Shown here: positions 33,096-40,515 of the stretch, piece by piece
Position numbering within the stretch: position 1 is the first letter of the stretch
How the letters are laid out: every line of letters begins with the position of its first letter
Assembly (NCBI RefSeq): GCF_014692505.1
Contig: NZ_JACNYK010000001.1
Location: 1-64,000 of the forward strand
Origin: Sphingobacterium arenae
Lineage (GTDB): Bacteria > Bacteroidota > Bacteroidia > Sphingobacteriales > Sphingobacteriaceae
Reading direction: 5' to 3'
Length of the DNA stretch: 64,000 bases
Notes under the pieces: model-generated
What the model saw: only the letters and a program-made list of their open reading frames with translations
What the model was told of the DNA's origin: nothing
Databases searched by the model: none
Program-made: the position numbers and the translations under genes

Positions 33096-33695
33096 TTAAT
33101 TTTTTTTAGACGAAGGATCTATTTTATTATCGGAATTTGACGGTTCCTTAAAATAAACTGTTTCCAGTCTTTCATCGCGTAGAATGCTGGTGACTAACCA
33201 TACATATTCCTTTAGTTTAGTGTCATATCCCAGCATGGAAAAACTTTGTCCAAACGGACAGGCCGGAAAATCAGGAAAATCCTTTCTCAGTACATAGCGA
33301 TGAGGATTTTCATTGAATTTTGATTTGTGAACTTTTGGCAGTATGCCGAACTTCAAGTCCGAATTACCGTCTTCATGGGTCAATAATGTGGTCTCTGCTG
33401 ACCGGATTTTATGGGTGACAAAGTTATCTTCCAGTGAGGATAAGGTGTCATACGCATCGATTAAAATGCCCTTTATCCCTTTTTTCGGGATGGAAATTCC
33501 ATAAACAAGGGAAGAATCTTCAGCACTATCTGAACTTTCAAGACGATAGGCATGATCTATTTCGAATTGATCGGCATTATACTTAACAGACTTCTCTACC
33601 CAAAATAATTTTTCGTCCTTGATTCTGAATTCTTCCGTGTATCCCTGCTCATCCAGTTCATATACAACTTCCACAATATTGTTTTTTCCTTTCAT
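33096..33695 (-). CDS. Two-domain paralog of an unknown family (member 1)
   Basis: 199 residues. The N-terminal domain (about 8-85) resembles the 99-residue protein at 33766: VVYELDEQGYTEEFRIKDEKLF, then HAYRLE, then GIKGILIDAYD. The C-terminal domain (about 125-185) has HRYVLRKDFPDFPACPFG, then FSMLGYD, then EYVWLVTSILRDERL, and matches the protein at 35481. Homologs of the N-terminal domain are often labelled phosphoribosylpyrophosphate synthetase, which the sequence does not support: no PRPP-loop motif is seen. Function unknown; stress-regulon context. Confidence 0.65.
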   Translation of the reverse strand: MKGKNNIVEVVYELDEQGYTEEFRIKDEKLFWVEKSVKYNADQFEIDHAYRLESSDSAEDSSLVYGISIPKKGIKGILIDAYDTLSSLEDNFVTHKIRSAETTLLTHEDGNSDLKFGILPKVHKSKFNENPHRYVLRKDFPDFPACPFGQSFSMLGYDTKLKEYVWLVTSILRDERLETVYFKEPSNSDNKIDPSSKKN

Positions 33696-33765
33696 AGTGT
33701 CTTTTGATTTTACGTTAAATAAGAATTAAACACGGTACAACGGTAGCTAAGACCGAACATTCCGT

Positions 33766-34065
33766 TTAATGTGTTTTTAATTTTTGCACCATCTCCGCTG
33801 TTAATGGATCGGAATACAAACCATAGGCATCAACTAAGACACCTTGATGTCCGGATTTAGTCTTTAGCGCATAAACAATCGATTCATCTCCCGGGTCTGT
33901 ATTTCCCTCGAACCGATAGAATGCTACGATTTCGAAGTCTTCGGGTTTAAAAGATTTGCCAAGGGCCTTACAATAGACACTATCACTTTGCATGTTGAAA
34001 TCTATTGTATAACCTCTTTTATTTAGGCCGTCTAACGCCTCTGAAAGTGTATCGTAAGAACTCAT
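33766..34065 (-). CDS. Single-domain paralog of the same unknown family (member 2)
   Basis: 99 residues equal to the N-terminal domain of the proteins at 33096 and 35481: LSEALDGLNKRGYTIDFNMQ, then FYRFEG, then HQGVLVDAYGLY. It lacks the C-terminal RYVL/CPFG domain. Soluble, acidic, unknown function. It lies 20 bases after the GreA/B-like gene and belongs to the operon led by doxX or that gene. Confidence 0.65.
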   Translation of the reverse strand: MSSYDTLSEALDGLNKRGYTIDFNMQSDSVYCKALGKSFKPEDFEIVAFYRFEGNTDPGDESIVYALKTKSGHQGVLVDAYGLYSDPLTAEMVQKLKTH

Positions 34066-34085
34066 CGTCTATTTTACCTTGTATG

Positions 34086-34529
34086 TTAATTTACGACCTC
34101 GATGGTGAATTTTTTATTATTGAATTCAAAGGTATCTCCTGCTTTTTTTCCCTCTAATTGCCTATAAATAGGTGCATTTACGGAAATGCCCATAAAATGT
34201 CTACCATCAATTGTAAAGGGTGATTTTGGTACTGCAATGATCATACAACGGCCATTCACGCTCACTATGGCGCCCGGTTTCACAACCGCTGTCGCTTCGA
34301 ATGAAATGTTGTTAAGCGCTTCTAAGTGTTCAATATGGACATGGGCCTGATGTTCCAATTGATCCGAAACTTCAATACTTTGCCGATGGTGTGACTGATC
34401 ATCTTGATCTACAATTTCCTCCCTGTCAAGAAGATTCCCCATTAAGAAATCTTCATATTTCATTTCCGCTTCATCTATATGATGTCTTTCCAATTTAATC
34501 AGTGCTTGTTTAATTGCGTTTTTATCCAT
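34086..34529 (-). CDS. GreA/GreB C-terminal domain-like protein
   Basis: 147 residues. The last 80 (VKPGAIVSVNGRCMIIAVP, then GISVNAPIYRQLEGKKAGDTFEFNNKKFTIEVVN) match the FKBP-like C-terminal domain of GreA/GreB transcript-cleavage factors. The N-terminal half is helical and lacks the acidic coiled-coil tip of true Gre factors, so it probably binds RNA polymerase without transcript cleavage, like Rnk or Gfh proteins. Confidence 0.75.
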   Translation of the reverse strand: MDKNAIKQALIKLERHHIDEAEMKYEDFLMGNLLDREEIVDQDDQSHHRQSIEVSDQLEHQAHVHIEHLEALNNISFEATAVVKPGAIVSVNGRCMIIAVPKSPFTIDGRHFMGISVNAPIYRQLEGKKAGDTFEFNNKKFTIEVVN

Positions 34530-34658
34530 TTTTCAAATTGTTTTTGTTATGTGCTTTGAGGATACATCGTTAGTCGAGCAGCCATTTAGTTCAGTGCGAT
34601 ACTATTGATGATCACTGCGATCAATTGGGCAGTTCTTACCTCTCTATAGAGTATGTAC

Positions 34659-35081
34659 TTAATTTTTTGGCTTTCCTTCGGGTTCAAGGACGGCTAACAA
34701 CAGGCTGGCGAAACTGACAACGAAAACCGAATAATTGAATGGTGATCGATATCCGGTAAAGAGCAGCATACTCATTGCGAATATCAAGGTAAGCCCAAAG
34801 CTACCATAAGCCGCAAACCTGATCTTATAACCGACAATAAGCAGAACGCCAAATAACGCTTCGCCGATAGTTGCGATTAAGCCAAAGAAGGATGCCATTT
34901 TCGAAGGAAGGTAGGGCATCAATGTATTTGTATAGGCCACAAAATTGGCCCAATTTCCCCATGATACATTGGCGCTGCCCGGTGCACCTAAAAAACCAAT
35001 ACGATCCAATACCGGAAGTATAAAGCCTACCCCTAATGCGAATCGTAATAGTATCTGTGCTGTTGGAAACATCTTCTTCAT
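34659..35081 (-). CDS. DoxX/DoxD-like membrane protein
   Basis: 140 residues with four membrane helices and the family start LLRFALGVGFILPVLDRIG, then FFGLIATIGEALFGVLLIVGYKIRFAAYGSFGL. DoxX-type proteins occur with quinone or thiol redox systems; the exact role here is unknown. It is the first gene of the leftward group and has the Crp/Fnr-like site at 35184. Confidence 0.8.
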   Translation of the reverse strand: MKKMFPTAQILLRFALGVGFILPVLDRIGFLGAPGSANVSWGNWANFVAYTNTLMPYLPSKMASFFGLIATIGEALFGVLLIVGYKIRFAAYGSFGLTLIFAMSMLLFTGYRSPFNYSVFVVSFASLLLAVLEPEGKPKN

Positions 35082-35152
35082 AATGAAATTTATGTTAGAA
35101 ATTCAAAAGCTTCACGAGTTAAACTGAGTAAAACACCCGATTTTTTACCTAT

Positions 35153-35197
35153 CAAAGTACGTGAGTAATATTCTTTTTATCATTGACATTTATCACA
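35153..35197 (-). promoter_or_regulatory. Crp/Fnr-like site and -7 element before doxX
   Basis: TGTGATAAATGTCA (complement of 35184-35197) is followed 25 bases on by TACTTTG (complement of 35153-35159), a one-base-short -7 element. Leader about 65 bases. Confidence 0.7.
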
Positions 35198-35389
35198 AAA
35201 GGAAAAATCGTCATAATACTAAACCAAGCGGTATTTCTTTCTCTAAAAGAGCAGACGCCGTTTCAAATGATTCGATTATGAAAGCTGTAATAGAAGTGCT
35301 GCTGGTTTGATTTTCTTCAAATCGAAGCTATTACGTGCCCATCTTCTATTTCTTTTTTTAAGAAATAAGATGAGTTCTGACACACAAAA

Positions 35390-35434
35390 TGTGACAAATG
35401 TCCTTGAACCGGAATCTTCATTTCCTTTTTTTTG
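35390..35434 (+). promoter_or_regulatory. Crp/Fnr-like site and -7 element before the 35481 gene
   Basis: TGTGACAAATGTCC (35390-35403) is followed 24 bases on by TTTTTTTG (35427-35434), which keeps the TTTG of the -7 element. Leader about 40 bases. Confidence 0.65.
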
Positions 35435-35480
35435 TATGGTATAAATCAGTTGTAAAAGCTTATTGTAATAAATAGTGGTT

Positions 35481-36059
35481 ATGGCATTAAATGAAAACGA
35501 TCTTATCCATGTGATTGATGAACTGCGCCTCAAAGGGTATACAGAAACCTTTATCATCAAAGGCAACCTTGTTTATTCGACAAACCTTAATAGGGGATTT
35601 AGAGAGGAAGAAGTAATTATTGATGGTGCATATCGATTTGACGTTACCGAAGACGCATTCGATACCCAATATCTATTTGCCGTTTCCTTGCCACAACACC
35701 GGATCAGGGGGATGATCATTGATCTTTTAGGGATGTATTTTTACATGGAAGAGCAGTCGGTTACCAAGATATTAAGAGATGCAGACATTGTTAACTACGT
35801 TTTTGATGACCAGGACCCTTTTGTAAAATATGGACTCAAAAAAATTACGCCGTCCGATTTTGACGCGGGTAGTAAGCGCTACGTATTGCGCATAGGATTT
35901 CCAGATTATCCGGCTTGTCCTGTTGGAACGGATTTTACCATGTTGGGCTTTGATGAACAAACCCAGGAGTATGTCTGGCTTGCCACAAGCATTCTTAAAG
36001 ATAGCCGTCTTAGAAAGGTAGCGTTCACCAAATATGGTACAGAAAATATCTGGATTTAA
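35481..36059 (+). CDS. Two-domain paralog of an unknown family (member 3)
   Basis: 192 residues from the ATG at 35481 (a GTG two codons earlier is possible). It has the same two domains as the protein at 33096: LIHVIDELRLKGYTETFIIK, then GAYRFDV, then RIRGMIIDLLG in the first; KRYVLRIGFPDYPACPVG, then FTMLGFDEQTQEYVWLATSI in the second. It faces its paralogs across a shared control region and is the nearest gene to the rightward Crp/Fnr-like promoter. Function unknown. Confidence 0.7.
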   Translation: MALNENDLIHVIDELRLKGYTETFIIKGNLVYSTNLNRGFREEEVIIDGAYRFDVTEDAFDTQYLFAVSLPQHRIRGMIIDLLGMYFYMEEQSVTKILRDADIVNYVFDDQDPFVKYGLKKITPSDFDAGSKRYVLRIGFPDYPACPVGTDFTMLGFDEQTQEYVWLATSILKDSRLRKVAFTKYGTENIWI

Positions 36060-36125
36060 TCTCGAAATGCTTGAATAAACTCATTGTCAATTTCTTACCT
36101 GTTAATTATTCAATATACAAACGAG

Positions 36126-36797
36126 ATGAACTGGTTCTTTAAAACATTCAAAAGCTCAATAGGTAAGAAGTTTACGATGGCATTGACAGGCTTGTTCCTG
36201 ATCTCTTTCTTGATTGTACACGCAGCTATTAATGCCCTTATATTCTATAATGACGGAGGCGCTACATTTAATAAAGGAGCTCATTTTATGGGCACAAATC
36301 CTGTAATCCGGACATTGGAAATCGTTTTAATAGCCGGCTTTCTCTTGCATATTATTCAATCGTACCTTCTCTGGTATTCCAATAGGGCAGCACGGCCGGT
36401 AAAATACGCCGTGGTAACCCAACCCAAACAAGTGACCTGGAACAGCAGGAGCATGACCCTGCTCGGCACCTTGATTTTATTGTTTCTAATTATGCACACT
36501 TCCTATTTCTGGATTCCGAATCGTATGCACCAAATCCGCTATGGAGAGGAATTACCGCTATATGAAATGATGTTGAATAAATTCAGCAATCCTGTGGTGG
36601 TCATTCTATATCTATTAGGAATCTTTTCGCTTTATTGGCACTTGTTACACGGGTTTGCTACCGCTTTCCAGAGCCTGGGTTTGGCCCACAAAAAATATAC
36701 CCCTATAATAAAAGCCTCCGGCAAAATCTTTTCGATAGTTATCTGTATCGTGTTTGCGCTTATGCCGTTGTCCATTTACTTCAACTGGATCAATTAA
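36126..36797 (+). CDS. Succinate dehydrogenase cytochrome b558-type membrane subunit, without its partners
   Basis: 223 residues from the ATG at 36126 (MNWFFKTFKSSIGKKFTMALTGLFL). The open frame extends 14 codons upstream without a family counterpart. Five membrane helices carry the histidines expected for haem ligation (HAAINALIF, LLHIIQSYLLW, IMHTSYFW, YWHLLHGFATAFQSLG). This is the Bacteroidota SdhC/FrdC type, yet no flavoprotein or iron-sulfur subunit gene is adjacent. It may be a second copy or a stress-time replacement. It lies 66 bases after the 35481 gene and probably shares its promoter. Confidence 0.85.
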   Translation: MNWFFKTFKSSIGKKFTMALTGLFLISFLIVHAAINALIFYNDGGATFNKGAHFMGTNPVIRTLEIVLIAGFLLHIIQSYLLWYSNRAARPVKYAVVTQPKQVTWNSRSMTLLGTLILLFLIMHTSYFWIPNRMHQIRYGEELPLYEMMLNKFSNPVVVILYLLGIFSLYWHLLHGFATAFQSLGLAHKKYTPIIKASGKIFSIVICIVFALMPLSIYFNWIN

Positions 36798-37147
36798 TTC
36801 ACGTATTCTCGTAGTATAACTTTTGTAAAAAGTTGATACTTTCCCGTTTCGCTGTCCACCTTTTCTCTTTGATGCGTGGATTTTTCCTGCAGCACTTTTT
36901 TAGAAAGAACGATTTCCGTTGGCTGAAATTATCCGCCAGTCAGTGCCGCTCTCACATGAAAGCATGCATCAAAATGTATAACAATTGTTTACTGCTGAAT
37001 TTTCGGCAAGTAATCAATTTACCAATTGATGTGTGACAAATGTCAATGTTTGAAAGAAGACAAGTTTATAACTTGCCCTCTTTATCCTTTGATAAATTAA
37101 GAAATCGGGCAACGTATAGTTTATCTTTTTAAACCCTACTAAATAAC
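36798..37147. other. Intergenic control region before egtD
   Basis: 350 bases without a gene. Just after the cytochrome gene AACTTTT-GTA-AAAAGTT (about 36818-36835) may be a weak terminator. The Crp/Fnr-like promoter of egtD lies at 37032-37075. Nothing else stands out. Confidence 0.5.
37032..37075 (+). promoter_or_regulatory. Crp/Fnr-like site and -7 element before egtD
   Basis: TGTGACAAATGTCA (37032-37045), whose inner TGACA-AA-TGTCA is a perfect dyad, is followed 24 bases on by TAACTTG (37069-37075), close to TAnnTTTG. Leader about 70 bases. It may drive the whole 37-52 kb gene run. Confidence 0.75.
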
Positions 37148-38128
37148 ATGATATCAACAGACACAGACGAGTGCAGACTTGCGACAAAAAGTAAGGATTT
37201 TTATTTGGACGTTATACAGGGTTTACGGGAAACCCCGAAACGGTTATCATCGAAATACTTTTACGATAAAAAGGGTGATAGTCTCTTTGAGGCTATTATG
37301 CATTCTCCCGATTATTACCTTACCCGGTGTGAAATGGAGATTTTTATCCGGCAAGCCGAAGAAATTGTTTGTCGCATAGCAGGTCAAAATACAGATTTTG
37401 AATTAATCGAATTGGGACCCGGTAACTGCGCCAAGTCAATCCATCTGTTACACGCGCTTACCCAAGTAAATGTAGCTTTTAATTATGTGCCGATTGACAT
37501 CTCCGAGAATGTTATCAATGAACTCCGGTCATTTCTACCGGTTCATAGTCCGAATCTCCGATTCAATGGAGTGGTGGGTGATTACTTTGATGCATTATCC
37601 GTTCATAGCTTATCACCCGGAACACGGAAGGTGGTGATGTGTTTAGGAGGCAATATCGGCAATATGACGGTCGCTGAAAGCAACCGCTTCTGCGCGAAAT
37701 TACGTAGTTACCTGCAACCCGGCGACCAGTGTATCATCGGGTTTGATCTGGTCAAACATCCCGCGATTATCCAGCGTGCGTATGATGACCGTGCGGGATT
37801 GACCCGGGAATTTAACCTGAATTTGCTCACGCGGATTAACCGGGAGTTGGATGCCGATTTCAGGGTTGACCAGTTTGACCATTACTGTAGCTATGATCCG
37901 TTGACGGGTGCTGCTAAAAGCTATCTCGTTAGTTTAGATGATATGGTGGTCAGCATATCCGGTGACCTGATCTCATTTGAGAAGGACGAGTGTATATGGA
38001 CCGAAATATCACAGAAGTATGCTAAAGATCAGATCCACCAAATGGCAGCCGATAACGGTTTTAGCCATACCGCAGAATTTATGGACTCCAAATCATGGTT
38101 TATGGATGCGGTTTGGACAGCAGTTTAA
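37148..38128 (+). CDS. egtD: L-histidine N(alpha)-methyltransferase (ergothioneine synthesis)
   Basis: 326 residues, the EgtD family length. It converts histidine to hercynine (trimethylhistidine) with three SAM. Visible motifs: PKRLSSKYFYDKKGDSLFEAI at the N-terminus, SAM site ELGPGNCAKS (about 89-98), YVPIDIS, CLGGNIGN, and IGFDLVKHP, then LTRINRELDADF. It is the first gene of the egt run, 12 bases before the disulfide oxidoreductase gene, and is preceded by a Crp/Fnr-like promoter. Confidence 0.94.
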   Translation: MISTDTDECRLATKSKDFYLDVIQGLRETPKRLSSKYFYDKKGDSLFEAIMHSPDYYLTRCEMEIFIRQAEEIVCRIAGQNTDFELIELGPGNCAKSIHLLHALTQVNVAFNYVPIDISENVINELRSFLPVHSPNLRFNGVVGDYFDALSVHSLSPGTRKVVMCLGGNIGNMTVAESNRFCAKLRSYLQPGDQCIIGFDLVKHPAIIQRAYDDRAGLTREFNLNLLTRINRELDADFRVDQFDHYCSYDPLTGAAKSYLVSLDDMVVSISGDLISFEKDECIWTEISQKYAKDQIHQMAADNGFSHTAEFMDSKSWFMDAVWTAV

Positions 38129-38140
38129 ATCAGAAAAGAA

Positions 38141-39544
38141 ATGGAAAAATTTGATGCAATCATTATCGGTTCCGGTCAGGCAGGCAATCCCTTGGCCAAG
38201 CGGTTGTCCCGCGAGGGCATGCGTGTAGCGGTTGTCGAATCGGCTCATGTTGGTGGCACCTGCATTAACTATGGCTGTACCCCCACAAAGACATTGGTTG
38301 GTCTGGCTAAAAATGTCACTCAGGCGCGTGGAGCGTCGAAGTATGGCATCGTACTAAAAAATGAAGTTCCGGATTATAAGCTAATCAGCCAGCGTAAAGA
38401 TGAGGTAGTAGGCGTTTATCGGAAAGGGCTTGAAAAGCGGCTGTCTGAGGATGCAAATATCACTGTCTTTCATGGGAAAGGCAGCTTTTCGGGATATAAA
38501 GAGATTCAGGTAAAATTAGCGGACCTGAACTTTAAGTCCATTACCGCGGATCTGATATTTATTAACACGGGTGCCCGTGCCTATATACCGAATATCGAAG
38601 GGTTACAATCCGTAAATTTTCTCACTTCGCAATCCATTCTGGAACTTGACTATCTTCCAAAGGAACTGCTCATCATTGGGGGCGGTTATGTGTCGCTTGA
38701 ATTTGCACAGCTTTTCCAACGGTTGGGCAGTCAGGTTACCATTGTTGAGCAATCTGTGCGTTTATTGCCCAAGGAAGACGAAGATGTAGGATTGGAAATC
38801 ACCCAAATTCTTGAAGCAGAAGGCGTGAAAATTATTACCGGGGCTACCACCAGACGCGTGTGGGCAAATTCAATGGAATCTGTTTCCGTTGAGATTTTAT
38901 CGGAAGGAAAATCACAAACCGTATCGGGAAGCCATCTTTTGGTTGCTACGGGTAGAAGACCGAACACTGACGACTTGAATCTGCCAGAAACGGGAGTCCA
39001 GGTTGATGAAAAAGGGTTTATTCCTGTTAATGATTATCTGGAAACCAAGGTAGCCGGTATTTACGCACTTGGCGATGTCAAAGGTGGACCGGCTTTCACG
39101 CATGTATCGTATCACGATTATATTGTGTTGACTGAGAATCTTTTTGATAAAAAAAAATCTTCCATTCGCAATCGCCTGATTCCCTACTGTGTTTTTATTG
39201 ACCCTGAATTAGGGAGAATTGGACTCACAGAAAAAGACGCAAACGAAATGGGTTTGGATTTTTCGGTGGCTAAAATGAAGACGTCTTTCATTGCCCGGGC
39301 TGTTGAGGTTGGTGAAACAAGCGGATTTATCAAGGCAATCGTGGACAATAAGACCAGGAAAATTTTGGGTGTCGCTGTGATATGCCCGAATGGCGGTGAA
39401 TTGATGTCGTTACTTCAGGTTGCCATGATGGGCGGACTGACCTATGATCGGTTACGCGACACGATGTTTGCGCACCCTACCTACGCAGAAGCGGTCAATA
39501 ATCTTTTCCATCCGGCACATATAAAATCAAAAAGTGAACTATGA
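38141..39544 (+). CDS. FAD-dependent pyridine nucleotide-disulfide oxidoreductase (mercuric reductase/Lpd-like)
   Basis: 467 residues with the class I disulfide reductase plan: FAD site IIIGSGQAG (7-15), redox cysteines Cys41 and Cys46 in GGTCINYGCTPTK, NAD(P) site IIGGGYVSLEFAQ, and the C-terminal pair His445/Glu450 in HPTYAE that serves a thiol substrate. It has no N-terminal HMA domain and no C-terminal cysteine pair, so true mercuric reductase is unlikely. It sits between egtD and the transporter genes and overlaps the next gene by four bases. A role in reducing oxidised ergothioneine or a related low-mass disulfide is an inference from context. Confidence 0.85.
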   Translation: MEKFDAIIIGSGQAGNPLAKRLSREGMRVAVVESAHVGGTCINYGCTPTKTLVGLAKNVTQARGASKYGIVLKNEVPDYKLISQRKDEVVGVYRKGLEKRLSEDANITVFHGKGSFSGYKEIQVKLADLNFKSITADLIFINTGARAYIPNIEGLQSVNFLTSQSILELDYLPKELLIIGGGYVSLEFAQLFQRLGSQVTIVEQSVRLLPKEDEDVGLEITQILEAEGVKIITGATTRRVWANSMESVSVEILSEGKSQTVSGSHLLVATGRRPNTDDLNLPETGVQVDEKGFIPVNDYLETKVAGIYALGDVKGGPAFTHVSYHDYIVLTENLFDKKKSSIRNRLIPYCVFIDPELGRIGLTEKDANEMGLDFSVAKMKTSFIARAVEVGETSGFIKAIVDNKTRKILGVAVICPNGGELMSLLQVAMMGGLTYDRLRDTMFAHPTYAEAVNNLFHPAHIKSKSEL

Positions 39545-40515
39545 TCCATGTGGGCAGGGTATATAAGTCTTTTGGAAGCAACACGGCAATTGACAATGTA
39601 AGCCTTGATATTGCTGTGGGTGAACACGTTGTTCTGCTTGGGCCGAGCGGAAGCGGTAAGACTACCTTACTACGGATGATCAATGGTCTGATAACACCTT
39701 CATCGGGTTCTATACGAATCAACGATGTAGATATCCGCGAGCGCCCACAGAATGAACTGAGACGGCAGATCGGTTATGTATTGCAACGCAATAGCCTATT
39801 TCCGCATTATACCGTGGAAGAGAACATCGGTGTGGTGCCCAATCTATTAAAATGGGATAAACGGATGACTGGCAAGAAAATCAGGGAGCTAATGAAAAAG
39901 CTGCATTTACCTGAAACGTACTTGTCCCGCATGCCAGACGAATTAAGTGGCGGCGAGGCACAACGGGTAAACATTGCCCGTGCACTTGCGGCAGATCCAC
40001 CGATATTATTAATGGATGAGCCGTTCAGCGCATTGGACACGCTTACGAGGAAATCAATACGTGAAGAATTTATGCAGCTGGATGAGTTCCGAAGAAAAAC
40101 CGTCGTCATGGTTACGCATGACATCCAGGAGGCTTTCGAATTGGGCGATACCATTGCTTTGCTCCATCAGGGAAAACTGGTGCAGCACGGAAAACCATTG
40201 GAACTATTATACAATCCCGCCGATGATTTTGTAAAAGGTTTTCTCTCCAACGATTATTTAAAGCTTTCGCTGGGGGCTACATCGATTGCGGACCTGTGGA
40301 ATTATCTGCCGGTAGAAAACTGCGACGAAGAAGGTTTTTTTGCAGAGCCTGTCGGGGATACCACTTTATGGAAAGCAATGGAGTCCTTTCAGGACAAAAA
40401 TAGAGCAGGCCAGTTCATCGCCATGCGAGATGAACATTCCGGTGAATGGAAGCGCGTTACATGGAGTAATCTCATGCACGCATATCGTTTACTTCAAAAC
40501 AATAATCGCAGATGA
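39541..40515 (+). CDS. egtV: OpuCA/EgtV-like ABC transporter ATPase
   Basis: 324 residues: Walker A GPSGSGKT (34-41), signature LSGGEAQ (135-141), Walker B LLMDE (156-160), and a C-terminal region (about 240-324) where OpuA/OpuC ATPases carry CBS domains, here short and degenerate. It belongs to the glycine betaine/carnitine/choline uptake class. Between egtD and egtB and next to a fused permease/binding protein, it is best read as EgtV, the ATPase of an ergothioneine importer. The symbol rests on context. Confidence 0.8.
   Translation: MIHVGRVYKSFGSNTAIDNVSLDIAVGEHVVLLGPSGSGKTTLLRMINGLITPSSGSIRINDVDIRERPQNELRRQIGYVLQRNSLFPHYTVEENIGVVPNLLKWDKRMTGKKIRELMKKLHLPETYLSRMPDELSGGEAQRVNIARALAADPPILLMDEPFSALDTLTRKSIREEFMQLDEFRRKTVVMVTHDIQEAFELGDTIALLHQGKLVQHGKPLELLYNPADDFVKGFLSNDYLKLSLGATSIADLWNYLPVENCDEEGFFAEPVGDTTLWKAMESFQDKNRAGQFIAMRDEHSGEWKRVTWSNLMHAYRLLQNNNRR

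Larger units (their letters stand above)
35082..35480. other. Divergent control region between doxX and the 35481 gene
   Basis: About 400 bases without a gene. It contains two Crp/Fnr-like promoters back to back, one leftward (35153-35197) and one rightward (35390-35434). The opposite-strand open frame at 35276-35566 looks like chance. Confidence 0.6.

Noticed and set aside
33766..34065. Calling this family PRPP synthetase
   Set aside because: Too short, and neither the PRPP-binding loop nor the catalytic flexible loop is present.
35276..35566. 96-codon minus frame in the doxX control region
   Set aside because: It covers the two regulatory sites and the 5' end of the plus-strand gene; composition looks random.
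38141..39544. Calling this gene mercuric reductase
   Set aside because: No HMA domain, no C-terminal cysteine pair and no other mer gene is present; context points to low-mass thiols.
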